A DNA stretch of 64,000 nucleotides from a bacterium BMS3Abin11 (GTDB lineage: Bacteria > Pseudomonadota > Gammaproteobacteria > BMS3Bbin11), in contig BDTD01000033.1 of NCBI GenBank assembly GCA_002897635.1, forward strand, positions 1-64,000. Direction: 5' to 3'. Both the position numbers and the translations under genes were made by a program. The notes beneath the pieces were generated by a model. That model searched no databases, was not told where the DNA came from, and worked only from the letters and a program-made list of their open reading frames with translations. Every line of letters begins with the position of its first letter. The stretch's first letter is position 1. Of the stretch, positions 44,705-53,178 are shown in pieces.

Positions 44705-45758
44705 AAACTTTAACCAGAGTTTCAGGAGGTTTACCCGAACCCAGCAGCACTGCGATCCACTTCGTCTCAGGACGTGAGTCCAGACCCAGCTTGATCACCA
44801 TCGTCAGTGGCACAGACAAAAACATCCCCGTCGTGCCAAGGATCCAGCCCCAGAAAACAAGTGAAAGAAACACCACCAAAGTAGAAAGTCCCAGCCGATC
44901 ACCGAGAAACTTCGGTTCTATGATATTTCCGATCAAAATATTAACCAGTAAATAACCGGCGATCACCCAAAGAGCGGCCAGTGGGCCAGCAGTAACGAGT
45001 GCCAGTATTACAGCAGGAACCGCAGCGATGATGGAGCCTATATTAGGAATATAATTGAGTATAAAAGCCAGCAACCCCCATAATAATGAATATTCAATAT
45101 CGAATACCCATAGCCAGATCGCAATAAGTATGCCGGTAAGCAGGCTGGTCAGGCTTTTGATGGCCATATATTTGTTGACACTTTCCAGGAAACCCGAAAT
45201 TTGATTAGTCTGTGACTCCTCTGTGTCACCTGAAATTATCTGCATCTTGTATTTAATGGCCACCCCTTCAAAGAGCAAAAATATCACAGTCAGAAATATC
45301 AAAAATCCATTTGCCAACAAATTACCCAGCCCATTAAAAACTTTACCCACATAACTAAGCGCAATACTGGGGTTAATGTATTGCCTCACCTCGTCACCGA
45401 GCCAGGTGATACCTCGAGCATTTAGCCAAACTGAAAGTTTACTAATATCACCTTGAAGCCTGCTTTGATATTCAGGTAACTGGGTGGAGAATTTGTGAAT
45501 TGACCCCCCAAGAATGGATATAAAAACTGTGCCCGCAAGACCGATAAGGATGACCACAATGGTTAGAGCCAACCACATCGGCAAGCCCCGACTTTTTAGT
45601 GAGTTGATTGCCGGCGCACAAATTATCGCTATAAACCCTGATAGCAGAAATGGCACAATAAGCGTTGCCGCAGCTTTCATACCGGCAACAATAATGACAA
45701 AGCTGGCTACTCCCAATGCTATCCGTAATGCACTGCCATTTTCGTGGGGTATATACAT
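44703..45758 (-). CDS. AI-2E/PerM-family membrane protein
   Basis: 351 aa, about eight membrane helices. An N-terminal pair (ALGVASFVIIVAGM, ATLIVPFLLSGFIAI) and the central extracytoplasmic stretch precede the C-terminal core with LLAFILNYIPNIGSIIAAVP (the PNIG motif) and IGNIIEPKFLGDRLGLSTLV. Family members export or exchange small molecules, often Na+/H+ coupled, or AI-2; the substrate cannot be told. The ATG at 45758 is preferred over a TTG at 45773 that lies in the heptad repeat. Confidence 0.82.
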   Translation of the reverse strand: MYIPHENGSALRIALGVASFVIIVAGMKAAATLIVPFLLSGFIAIICAPAINSLKSRGLPMWLALTIVVILIGLAGTVFISILGGSIHKFSTQLPEYQSRLQGDISKLSVWLNARGITWLGDEVRQYINPSIALSYVGKVFNGLGNLLANGFLIFLTVIFLLFEGVAIKYKMQIISGDTEESQTNQISGFLESVNKYMAIKSLTSLLTGILIAIWLWVFDIEYSLLWGLLAFILNYIPNIGSIIAAVPAVILALVTAGPLAALWVIAGYLLVNILIGNIIEPKFLGDRLGLSTLVVFLSLVFWGWILGTTGMFLSVPLTMVIKLGLDSRPETKWIAVLLGSGKPPETLVKV

Positions 45759-45766
45759 GACACGGA

Positions 45767-45933
45767 GTGTCAAGCTTCAAGTTTCAAGTGTCAAGATCAA
45801 AAAGCTTATTATCCGCGGAGATGCAAAGCTTGAAACAACACAACAACTCTCTGCGAATCTCTGCGTCCTCTGCGGTTAAAAGGTGTTTGTGTTTGTTCTT
45901 ACTCCTGGATCCTGTATCTTGAAACTTGATACC
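45767..45933. repeat. Composite repeat: heptads around a CTCTGCGTCCTCTGC element, copy 3
   Basis: Left heptads GTGTCAA, GCTTCAA, GTTTCAA, GTGTCAA, GATCAAA (45767-45801). The centre holds CCGCGGAGATGCAAAG and CTCTGCGTCCTCTGCGG (45859-45875) with the flanking AAAAGGTGTTTGTG. Right heptads TTACTCC, TGGATCC, TGTATCT, TGAAACT, TGATACC (45899-45933). It fills the AI-2E upstream gap. Confidence 0.8.
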
Positions 45934-45960
45934 ACGAGGTGCCCTGAAGTCTATGTGTAT

Positions 45961-45988
45961 AAGCCAGGGCCTGCGCCCTGGCTTTTAA
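45961..45988. terminator. Hairpin downstream of the small Cys-rich protein gene
   Basis: AGCCAGGGC-CTGC-GCCCTGGCT (45962-45983), 9-bp perfect stem; TTTTAAAA follows on the plus strand. It lies just past the stop of the minus-strand gene at 45992 and could be a bidirectional terminator, though the T-run suits plus-strand transcripts. Confidence 0.6.
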
Positions 45989-45991
45989 AAA

Positions 45992-46282
45992 TCAGTCTTT
46001 CTTATCCCCTTTAGTAGCAGAACCACTATCAGGGATGGCCTTTTTAGAAGCAGGCTTTGACTTATTCCGGCAATAGGCTTTGATCGTCTTGCCGCTTTTG
46101 GTGCTATAGCTTTTGATCCAGCTACAACTATTGTCTCTGCTGCAGGCATCCTGCTGAAGCCCTTTACATGCGCTGGTTGCAGTGGAAAGCTGACTAATGG
46201 AAATCAGTCCTGCTGCTGCAAATATGAGTACTGTCTTACGAATTACGGACGGGTTTGAAACTAAGAAGGTTGGTATTTTCAT
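45992..46282 (-). CDS. Small secreted Cys-containing protein, function unknown
   Basis: 96 aa. A signal-like N-terminus (IRKTVLIFAAAGLISISQLSTATS) precedes a compact Cys domain: ACKGLQQDACSRDNSCSWIK and IKAYCRNK, four cysteines with a Trp-Ile pair, suggesting two disulfides. The C-terminal tail is Lys/Ser-rich (KPASKKAIPDSGSATKGDKK). I recognise similar short Cys-rich exported proteins in other Gammaproteobacteria but no named family. Confidence 0.6.
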   Translation of the reverse strand: MKIPTFLVSNPSVIRKTVLIFAAAGLISISQLSTATSACKGLQQDACSRDNSCSWIKSYSTKSGKTIKAYCRNKSKPASKKAIPDSGSATKGDKKD

Positions 46283-46373
46283 TATTCATCTCCATATGAT
46301 TGATTATAAACGCCCAGCCATCCTGCTGAACGAAATCGCAGCCTACCAATGCCAGCCCCGGGGGTCAAGTGGA

Positions 46374-46531
46374 TTTAATTTCAGGTGTCAGGTTTCAAGG
46401 GTATCAACAACTACAAACACAAATACCTTTTTAACTGCAGAGGGCGCAGAAGTTCAAAGCGTTTTATTGAAGGGCTTTAAACTTAGATCTTGACACTTGA
46501 AGCCTGAGACTTGAAACTATGAACCATGAAA
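46374..46531. repeat. Composite repeat: heptads around a CAGAGGGCGCAGA element, copy 4
   Basis: Left heptads GGTGTCA, GGTTTCA near 46380. Centre TTTAACTGCAGAGGGCGCAG with GGGCTTTAAACTT. Right heptads TTAGATC, TTGACAC, TTGAAGC, CTGAGAC, TTGAAAC, TATGAAC, CATGAAA (46483-46531). The last heptad contains the start codon of the yqcC gene, so the array supplies its leader. Confidence 0.8.
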
Positions 46532-46864
46532 CACTTGGAGCACACGCTAAAACACATAGAAGATGAGTTACAGTCACTTGGCTTATGGGAAGAAGAGCAA
46601 CCTCCTTTACAGGATCTGCAAAGTCCGATACCGTTTTGCTATGACACTCTCCGATTACCGCAATGGCTGCAATGGGTGCTCCTGCCACGCTGCCATCAGA
46701 TGATACTGACCCGTGATAGCGTCCCGGAAAAGAGCGATATTCATCCTATTGCGGAATACTATTTCAAAGAAGCCGGGATAAATGCCAGGCATTTATTGAT
46801 CAGAATTCGGCGATTTGATGAACTTATTACGGAGTGGAATAGTCCTGAAGGACGAAAACATTAA
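46526..46864 (+). CDS. yqcC: YqcC-family protein (DUF446)
   Basis: 112 aa, helical. Markers: LQSLGLWEEEQPPLQDLQSP, MDT-type PFCYDTLRLPQWLQWVLLPR and IHPIAEYYFKEAG. The LPQWLQWVLLPRxH block is the family signature (E. coli EPLEWLQWVLIPRMH). In E. coli yqcC lies by truC; here RluE, another pseudouridine synthase, is the next gene but on the opposite strand. Function unknown. No SD is evident apart from what the heptad array provides. Confidence 0.85.
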   Translation: MKHLEHTLKHIEDELQSLGLWEEEQPPLQDLQSPIPFCYDTLRLPQWLQWVLLPRCHQMILTRDSVPEKSDIHPIAEYYFKEAGINARHLLIRIRRFDELITEWNSPEGRKH

Positions 46865-46874
46865 GCTTCGTATT

Positions 46875-46916
46875 AAGGTTTAGGTTTTACGTAAACCGTA
46901 ATACGTAAATCGTAAA
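46875..46916. repeat. Period-7 array between yqcC and rluE
   Basis: Six heptads: AAGGTTT, AGGTTTT, ACGTAAA, CCGTAAT, ACGTAAA, TCGTAAA, then ACTATTT. The array ends one base before the rluE stop codon, which it touches. Confidence 0.75.
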
Positions 46917-46917
46917 A

Positions 46918-47517
46918 CTATTTTTCCCTCCTGCCAGGTTTAGGTAAAGAACAAACAAACCTTTCAACCCGTTCTTCTGGTACTTGCATCAATTCACCCG
47001 ATAATAAACCATCAAGTTTGAAGTCACCAATAGCATAACGGATCAATCGTAGTGTTGGATAGCCCACAGCGGCAGTCATACGCCTTACCTGGCGATTGCG
47101 GCCTTCTCTGAGAATAATTTCCAGCCAGCAATCCGGGATACTGGCACGATAGCGTACAGGCGGTGTTCTTGGCCACAGTCCAGGTGGTTCACCTTCAATT
47201 CTGGTTACCTTTGCGGGTTTAGTCATGCCGTCCTTTAGCTTAATCCCACTACGTAGTTTTTCCAGTGCTTTATCATCAGGCACCCCTTCCACCTGTACAT
47301 GATAGGTCTTGGGCAATTTGAATGCAGGGTCAGAAACCGCCTGCTGTAGTTTGCCGTCATCCGTCAGCAACAGAAGTCCTTCTGAGTCCTTATCGAGACG
47401 ACCGGCGGGATAGATAGCGGGGACATTGATATAATCAGCCAGCACCGGTCGGCCATCACCGTCGGTAAACTGTGTCAGTACACCAAAGGGTTTATTGAAA
47501 AGATAGATTTGAGGCAC
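46918..47517 (-). CDS. rluE: 23S rRNA pseudouridine synthase, RluE-type
   Basis: About 199 aa. The RsuA/RluB/E/F family motifs are present: [12 protein letters not shown], catalytic Asp in [30 protein letters not shown] and [24 protein letters not shown]. There is no N-terminal S4 domain, as in RluE (target U2457 in E. coli). The GTG at 47517 is chosen: the open frame upstream runs into the DUF302 gene and is not family sequence. It is 16 bases after the DUF302 stop. Confidence 0.88.
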   Translation of the reverse strand: MPQIYLFNKPFGVLTQFTDGDGRPVLADYINVPAIYPAGRLDKDSEGLLLLTDDGKLQQAVSDPAFKLPKTYHVQVEGVPDDKALEKLRSGIKLKDGMTKPAKVTRIEGEPPGLWPRTPPVRYRASIPDCWLEIILREGRNRQVRRMTAAVGYPTLRLIRYAIGDFKLDGLLSGELMQVPEERVERFVCSLPKPGRREK

Positions 47518-47533
47518 ACGGTAAAACCAGGGG

Positions 47534-47983
47534 TTATGGTGCTGTCGCCACCCCTGAAAACTTACCCAACGCGCCTGTAATCTTTTTGATCGTATCATCA
47601 CAACCCGTAACACCATGTCTCTTCGCCATGTAGACAGGGTCATTATAAGCCAGCCAGGTTTGCCCCGAATCATCTTTCCAGATCAGCATCTTCTGTGGCA
47701 GATCAATCGCTTCAGTACGCGAACATTTCATTAGCGGTGTACCCACTTTTGGGTTGCCGAAGATCACCAGTGTTGTTGGCAGCAGTTCAATACCTACACC
47801 CGCCGCACCCTTCGCATGATCAATAACATCAAACACTGTCATGCCCTTGCCTTTCAGCGCTTTGACCAGCTTATCAGTCGTAGTAGTTACATTATTAGCA
47901 CTCTTGATCTTTACCAGGCCGTTATCGGCAGATGCGGGTAAAACTAAAACCAGAAAAATAATACCTAATATATACTTATACAT
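47534..47983 (-). CDS. DUF302 periplasmic protein
   Basis: 149 aa with signal peptide ([16 protein letters not shown]) and a DUF302 domain: [58 protein letters not shown]. The fold is alpha/beta and the biochemical role is not known; these genes recur in sulfur and metal-oxidising bacteria. The start has TGCTGTTTGAAGG... on the other side only; the SD AGGAG lies at 47990-47994 (minus strand AAAGGAGAAAC). Confidence 0.85.
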   Translation of the reverse strand: MYKYILGIIFLVLVLPASADNGLVKIKSANNVTTTTDKLVKALKGKGMTVFDVIDHAKGAAGVGIELLPTTLVIFGNPKVGTPLMKCSRTEAIDLPQKMLIWKDDSGQTWLAYNDPVYMAKRHGVTGCDDTIKKITGALGKFSGVATAP

Positions 47984-48063
47984 CCTTGTTTCTCCTTTGC
48001 TGTTTGAAGGAATATAGACGTTTCAGATAAGTGAACTACCATACTACATAAATTATTGAGCTT

Positions 48064-49020
48064 TCAACGATTTTTATTTTTGATCAACACTACGCCAAAT
48101 GCTTTGAGTTTACATCTACCATCTGTTCTTTCAGGCGTTATGACGGCACCATCCCCGTTAAACTCAACCTTTATATTGCCATTTATCCCATTCACCCAGG
48201 TCGGAACTTTTCTTTTTATTGTCCATTTCCCTGGCCGTGCCCCACGCTCACTACACCAGACCCAATCCGGGCCGGGCACAAGAACAGCCGATGGTTTAAC
48301 TGTGTTAAAAAAAGAATTCGGCGCAAGGCTTTCCGCACCGTGATGTGGCATTTTCAGGAAATCTGACTGCATGCGCTTATCAGCAGATAATATACCGCCA
48401 AGACTCATATTCAGGTCTCCTGGAAAAAGAACAGTTAATCCATTGACGTGCCACTTCATAATCATGGACAGGTCATTCACATCGAATTTTACATCAGGAA
48501 GGTTGCCCTCTTGAGCATGCAACAGTTCCAGCGTAGACCCCTGAGGCAAACTCAGCCTGAACCCAGCTTGCGGCTGAACAAGTTTCGCACCCCGTTCTTC
48601 TGCGTAGCGGATAAATTTCAGGAAGTTCGCCTTATTATAGCAACAGTCCCTGATATCCGAAGCCGGAACTTTGTAATAAAGATTTTTGATTGATATACCA
48701 GCATCCAGAATTATCGCCAAACCTTCGTAATGATCCCTGTGAGGGTGTGTAATAAAGAAATGGTCGATTTTTTTGATTCCTAGTTTCTTTAAATAAGGGA
48801 TGACAGCTTTCCTGGCTTCGCTTGCATAACCTGCATCAATCATTACTGTTTCATCACCGACAATAAGAAGATTTGCATCGCCCTGTAGCTTTCCTGAATT
48901 GACGTTGATCATGTGCCAGCTGGCGACAGGCATTTTTGATACTAGCGCATATGTATAGATAGCGGAGACAGTGACTATTATCGCTACTGCTACCAGGGTA
49001 TTTTTTATTGATAATTTCAT
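48064..49020 (-). CDS. Secreted MBL-fold hydrolase, ComEC C-terminal-like
   Basis: 318 aa. N-terminal signal or anchor helix (LVAVAIIVTVSAIYTYALV). The domain has INVNSGKLQGDANLLIVGDE, ITHPHRDHYEGLAII (HxHxDH metal motif), FPGDLNMSLGG and LKMPHHGAES, the pattern of the ComEC/Rec2 beta-lactamase domain found also in stand-alone nucleases. Thus it may degrade or bind nucleic acid in the periplasm, but this is inferred. No competence genes are adjacent. Confidence 0.8.
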   Translation of the reverse strand: MKLSIKNTLVAVAIIVTVSAIYTYALVSKMPVASWHMINVNSGKLQGDANLLIVGDETVMIDAGYASEARKAVIPYLKKLGIKKIDHFFITHPHRDHYEGLAIILDAGISIKNLYYKVPASDIRDCCYNKANFLKFIRYAEERGAKLVQPQAGFRLSLPQGSTLELLHAQEGNLPDVKFDVNDLSMIMKWHVNGLTVLFPGDLNMSLGGILSADKRMQSDFLKMPHHGAESLAPNSFFNTVKPSAVLVPGPDWVWCSERGARPGKWTIKRKVPTWVNGINGNIKVEFNGDGAVITPERTDGRCKLKAFGVVLIKNKNR

Positions 49021-49172
49021 TTTTTCTTACACTGGTGCACGGCTAAGGGTGTCCCGCGTGAGATGCGAAAGACCCGGCCATATGCCAGCAAAAAAACAAA
49101 AAAGAAGGAAACTAGCCCAGCCAGGATGAAATCCGCAGCCGTGTGCCAGCACAAAAACAAAACCCAGCCAAC

Positions 49173-49859
49173 TTACCTAACATTAATCATATCAGGAAGT
49201 TCACGCATCAGATTAGGCGCTTCCTTTCTGAATTCACTGCCGATATCCACAGGGTTCGGAACACTAACGGAGGGTGCACTCCAGCCACCGGGCATCTCGC
49301 CCATCTCACTTGGCGCGTTTATCATGTCATCCCACATGTAGGAAAAACCATCTTCCGGATTACTTGTCATCCATTCATCAGGACGCATGCCCCAGACGCC
49401 ATTGCGACCCATCATGTTGCCGAAAGGGCCGTTGTTTCCATATGGCCCTCGGTTGCCACCGAACCAGTTACCGAAACCACGGTTGCCGCCCCAGGGGCCA
49501 CGATTCCAGCCACCATTGTTCCACGGCCCTGGTCTGGCGCCATAAGGCCCCGGATAATATCCACCTGGCCCATAAGGTGTGCCACCGGCATATGGAGCTG
49601 GTCGACCGTAGGGTGCCGGCCTGCCATAGCCACCCATTTGTGGCGGATATTGCGGCTGTGCTGGTCGGGAGTATTGTGGTGGATAATTTTGCGGGTAGCC
49701 ACGATTGTAAGCCGGGGCTCGCGGTGGCGGCATAGTGTTCGCTCTCTCACCCATAGGTGGGTAGCGGTGATCTTCGTTGGCACTGGCCAATCCAATACTG
49801 CTGATGGTGATAACGGCAGCTGTCAAAAGGAAAGCTACAAACGTTTTATGAAACATCAT
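49173..49859 (-). CDS. Secreted Pro/Gly/Tyr-rich protein
   Basis: 228 aa. Signal peptide (FHKTFVAFLLTAAVITISSI, then GLASA), a low-complexity P/G/Y/N/R zone (about residues 35-150, with PAPYGRPAPYAGG- and GNRGPYGNNGPFG-type repeats) and a non-repetitive C-terminal segment EDGFSYMWDDMINAP with VPNPVDIGSEFRKEAPNLMR. The C-terminal part looks conserved rather than random. It may be a matrix or sulfur-globule-associated protein; there is no motif to confirm that. The ATG at 49859 has AAGGAG six bases upstream. Confidence 0.65.
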   Translation of the reverse strand: MMFHKTFVAFLLTAAVITISSIGLASANEDHRYPPMGERANTMPPPRAPAYNRGYPQNYPPQYSRPAQPQYPPQMGGYGRPAPYGRPAPYAGGTPYGPGGYYPGPYGARPGPWNNGGWNRGPWGGNRGFGNWFGGNRGPYGNNGPFGNMMGRNGVWGMRPDEWMTSNPEDGFSYMWDDMINAPSEMGEMPGGWSAPSVSVPNPVDIGSEFRKEAPNLMRELPDMINVR

Positions 49860-49994
49860 ACAAAACTCCTTGGAAACATATTTTGGGAGATTACGGCAGG
49901 AAATCAAGGGCATATTGAAGCACTTTTATAGCACAATTACCAGAATTCAGTGTTGTAGCACCAGTCTCGCAAGCAGTGTCGTTTAAAATAGGAT

Positions 49995-50036
49995 ATAGGT
50001 CGTAGCTCTTAGGTCATAAGTCGCATGTCAGAGGTC
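49995..50036. repeat. Period-7 array
   Basis: Six heptads: ATAGGTC, GTAGCTC, TTAGGTC, ATAAGTC, GCATGTC, AGAGGTC. It lies between the Pro/Gly-rich gene and the ABC transporter gene; only one arm is present. Confidence 0.75.
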
Positions 50037-50079
50037 AGAAAAAATTGCGGAATAATTGTTTGGGTTTCAATCTATAGAC

Positions 50080-51870
50080 CTAAACCCCACGCCTTATCTT
50101 ACCCTCTTTCTGCAAAGCCCACATATGACTATAGATGCCACCTCGAGCAAGTAATTCAGCGTGCCTGCCACGCTCAACAATCTGTCCATTTTCCATTACC
50201 AGTATCTGGTCCGCGTGATGTACTGTGGATAATCTATGGGCAATGATCAGGGTTGTGGTATTGGCTGATATAGCTTCCAGTTCAGCCTGAATATTTTTCT
50301 CGGTGGCGCTATCCAGTGCGGAAGTTGCCTCGTCGAAAACGAGTATCGCTGGTGCCTTAAGTATGGTTCTTGCGATTGCCACACGTTGTTTCTCACCACC
50401 AGACAGCTTCAATCCTCGTTCACCGACCATCGTCTCATAAGCATCCGGCAGAGTTTCAATAAATTCATGGATATGGGCGTGTTTTGCTGCCTGGATTACC
50501 TCTTCTCGCGACGCATCTGGACGCCCATAAGCAATATTGAAAAATATGCTGTCGTTGAACAACACAGTATCCTGAGGAACCACTCCAATAGCACTACGTA
50601 CGCTCCGTTGTGATACGTCACGGATATCTTGTTTATCGATTAAAATCGCACCATCAGTAACATCATAGAACCGATAGAGCAGCCGCGAAAGGGTCGACTT
50701 ACCGGCACCACTATGACCGACGACAGCGACAGTCTTACCTGCTGGTATTTCAAATGTGACTGCTTTCAGTACCTGCCGGCGCTTATCATAGGAAAAACAG
50801 ACATTTTCAAACGAAACGCTGGCCTGGCTAAGCACAAGATCATCAACATCATCTCTGTCTTCCACTTCAGCCGGTGTTTTCAGCAGATTGAACATACGCT
50901 CCATATCGGCCAACGAGTGACGGATTTCCCGATATACAAAACCAAGAAAATTCAGTGGAATGAAGAGCTGCAGCAAAAAGGCATTCACCATAACGAGGTC
51001 ACCAACCGTCATCCTCCCTTTGGATACCTCATCGGCGGCCATCAACATCATCACCGTCACTCCCATTGCGATTACCAGCCCCTGTAGGGAATTCAGCAGA
51101 CTCAGGGATGTCGTGCTACGTACCGCCGCTTTTTCCCATTGCTGCATCGAAATATCATAGCGATTCAGCTCATATTCTTCATTGTTAAAGTATTTGACCG
51201 TTTCATAATTGATCAGACTATCAATCGCCGAGGTATTGGCCTTCGAATCCATCTGGTTCATCTTGCGCCGAAACCCCATGCGCCATTCTGTAATTAATAG
51301 AGTCAACCCGATATAAATAGATAGCGTGACAACAACGACCAGCCCAAATCGAGCATCGAAACGGTGCAGAAGAATAGCGACAACCAGGCCAATTTCAAAC
51401 AGGGTAGGCAGGATATTAAATAGCATGAAGTTCATCAGGAATCGGATGCCCGATACGCCCCGCTCTATGTCGCGAGACAGTCCGCCCGTTTGACGATCAA
51501 GATGAAACCGTAGCGACAGCCTGTGGAGATGACTGAATACCTCCAGGGCGATGCTGCGCATGGTACTCTGGATGACACGAGCAAACACCACATCGCGTAA
51601 CTCACCAAATAACACAGTTAAAAACCTGAGCGTCCCGTAAGCAAGCAGCAGAAAGGCAGGCACAACCAGTACCGCCTGCCTGGCATCGAGGCTGTCCACC
51701 ACATCTTTAAGTATTATCGGCACGCCTACATTGGCAATTTTTGCACTGATCAGCAGCAACAGTGCCAGCAGGGCGCGCCACTTATAGCGCCAGACATACG
51801 GAATCAAAAGTTTGAATATCTGCCGGTATTGTGTGTTTTCAGGTAAAGCTTCGGTACGTCGACGATGCAC
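50080..51870 (-). CDS. Atm1-type ABC exporter (fused permease and ATPase)
   Basis: 596 aa. An exporter-type membrane domain of six helices (residues 25-310) carries the Atm1/HMT1 signature, TQYRQIFKLLIPYVWRYKWR and YETVKYFNNEEYE. The ATPase domain follows: Walker A VVGHSGAGKSTLSRLLYR, Q loop VVPQDTVLFN, signature LKLSGGEKQRVAIART, Walker B ILVFDEATSALD and H-loop IIAHRLSTV. Relatives export glutathione-linked sulfur or metal compounds. Start near 51870 with a Lys/Arg-rich N-terminus; no SD could be confirmed. It stands alone. Confidence 0.88.
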   Translation of the reverse strand: MHRRRTEALPENTQYRQIFKLLIPYVWRYKWRALLALLLLISAKIANVGVPIILKDVVDSLDARQAVLVVPAFLLLAYGTLRFLTVLFGELRDVVFARVIQSTMRSIALEVFSHLHRLSLRFHLDRQTGGLSRDIERGVSGIRFLMNFMLFNILPTLFEIGLVVAILLHRFDARFGLVVVVTLSIYIGLTLLITEWRMGFRRKMNQMDSKANTSAIDSLINYETVKYFNNEEYELNRYDISMQQWEKAAVRSTTSLSLLNSLQGLVIAMGVTVMMLMAADEVSKGRMTVGDLVMVNAFLLQLFIPLNFLGFVYREIRHSLADMERMFNLLKTPAEVEDRDDVDDLVLSQASVSFENVCFSYDKRRQVLKAVTFEIPAGKTVAVVGHSGAGKSTLSRLLYRFYDVTDGAILIDKQDIRDVSQRSVRSAIGVVPQDTVLFNDSIFFNIAYGRPDASREEVIQAAKHAHIHEFIETLPDAYETMVGERGLKLSGGEKQRVAIARTILKAPAILVFDEATSALDSATEKNIQAELEAISANTTTLIIAHRLSTVHHADQILVMENGQIVERGRHAELLARGGIYSHMWALQKEGKIRRGV

Positions 51871-51992
51871 AGTGATTTGGTGGCTTGTTAGAGTAGTCCG
51901 TTATATTTTACATCAGGAGCGCAAGCTGTGCAGACCAGGAGGCTGCCGAACTTAGAGCGAATCTACTGTGGCGATAGACATTGGGTGTCATT

Positions 51993-52020
51993 TCAAAAAA
52001 AAGGCGCACCAAAGTGCGCC
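51993..52020 (-). terminator. Rho-independent terminator of the binding-protein gene
   Basis: On the minus strand GGCGCAC-TTTG-GTGCGCC (52020-52003) is followed by TTTTTTTT (to about 51995). It lies about 40 bases after the stop at 52059. A second weak stem, AATAACC/GGTTATT, overlaps the stop itself (52045-52062). Confidence 0.85.
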
Positions 52021-52058
52021 ACAAACTCCCAAGAAAAATATTCAAATAACCTGTTGGG

Positions 52059-53033
52059 TTATTTTTTTGATGCTGGTATTGGCTTAACCGTTAATTCTTT
52101 TTTTGTTGCCCTGCCGAATCCATAGCTTGCATAGATATCCTGTGCAGCATCACTGCCCAGGTAGTTCAGAAAGCGCTTTGCATTTGCCTGATCTTTTCCT
52201 TCGTTAAGTATGCCGATAGCATAACCAACCTTATGCGCCATGTTGTACGGTGCTGGAATCGCTACGCCTTCCACACCGCGGCCCCTTTTTAGGCCTTCAA
52301 CAACTTCAGTTGCCCAGACGATACCAACATCAGCTTCGCCGTTTTCTATGCGATAGGGTGTTTCACGATGATGACGTGAAGTGAACCAGGTTTTACCAGG
52401 GACAGCCCAGCAGCTTTTGCATTTCGCACCACCGGTTACTTTTTCATATAGACCAAGATCCTTGAGCATTTGGGATCCGTAAAACTTGAATATCCCTTCC
52501 GTCAGCGGGTTTGGGTGTGACTGAACCAGATCATCCCGTGCAAGGTCTTTCGGTCCTGAAATCTTTTTTGGGTTTCCCTTTGCAACCATTAATTCAAGCT
52601 TGTTATGGGTATAGATGATGTAATCATTCATCATGCCCTTGCCTTTCAGTTTTTTCAGATGGCCCAGATTAACGCTGGCAAACAGGTCAGGAGTCATTGA
52701 TGTTTTCTGGCCCTCTATAATTCCCTGTTTGAGTAACTGACCTTTGAGTATCTGGCCCGGTGGAATTGTTTCCACATAGACAGATTTGATATTCGGATTT
52801 TCTTTCTGAAAATCCTGTATCAGCTCTTCCATCACCATAAACTGATTGCCCGCCAGATACATTACAAGGTCTGCCGTATAGGAATCCCCTATCTGACCAT
52901 ACTTGACTTCACCGCCTGTCATAAATGTACGATAGTCATGGCCCTTGCCATCCTTGGCAGCAATCGCTGATGAACTCATTGCTGTGACTGCAAGAGTTAA
53001 GATACATATATACAGTTTTTTAAATTTTATCAT
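52059..53033 (-). CDS. Periplasmic extracellular solute-binding protein, orphan
   Basis: 324 aa. Signal peptide (LYICILTLAVTAMSSSAIA) followed by a two-lobed type-2 binding fold resembling molybdate/tungstate (ModA-like) proteins: LVMYLAGNQFMVMEELIQDF, MTPDLFASVNLGHLKKLKG, YIIYTHNKLELMVAKGNP, ENGEADVGIVWATEVVEG and the C-terminal AKRFLNYLGSDAAQDIYASYGF. An unusual CKSCW motif in the hinge may bind a metal or form a disulfide. There are no transporter genes next to it, but a sensor kinase/regulator pair is upstream, so it may report ligand to that system. Confidence 0.8.
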   Translation of the reverse strand: MIKFKKLYICILTLAVTAMSSSAIAAKDGKGHDYRTFMTGGEVKYGQIGDSYTADLVMYLAGNQFMVMEELIQDFQKENPNIKSVYVETIPPGQILKGQLLKQGIIEGQKTSMTPDLFASVNLGHLKKLKGKGMMNDYIIYTHNKLELMVAKGNPKKISGPKDLARDDLVQSHPNPLTEGIFKFYGSQMLKDLGLYEKVTGGAKCKSCWAVPGKTWFTSRHHRETPYRIENGEADVGIVWATEVVEGLKRGRGVEGVAIPAPYNMAHKVGYAIGILNEGKDQANAKRFLNYLGSDAAQDIYASYGFGRATKKELTVKPIPASKK

Positions 53034-53136
53034 TAGTCTCTCCTTATTTGGTGAAGAGCTATTAAAGACAACTACCGGCAGGAAAACTATTGGGTAGATT
53101 CGGGAGAGAAGTCAGGGTTTACCCTGAAAAAGAGAA

Positions 53137-53178
53137 GATTTACGGTTTACGGTTTTGATTTTACGTAAAACGTAAAAC
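53137..53178. repeat. Period-7 array
   Basis: Six heptads: GATTTAC, GGTTTAC, GGTTTTG, ATTTTAC, GTAAAAC, GTAAAAC; its end touches the stop codon (CTA on the plus strand) of the response regulator gene. Confidence 0.75.

Noticed and set aside
49143-49931. 262-aa plus-strand frame opposite the Pro/Gly-rich gene
   Set aside because: The low-complexity gene leaves the opposite strand open by chance; the minus-strand gene has the SD, signal peptide and proper tail.
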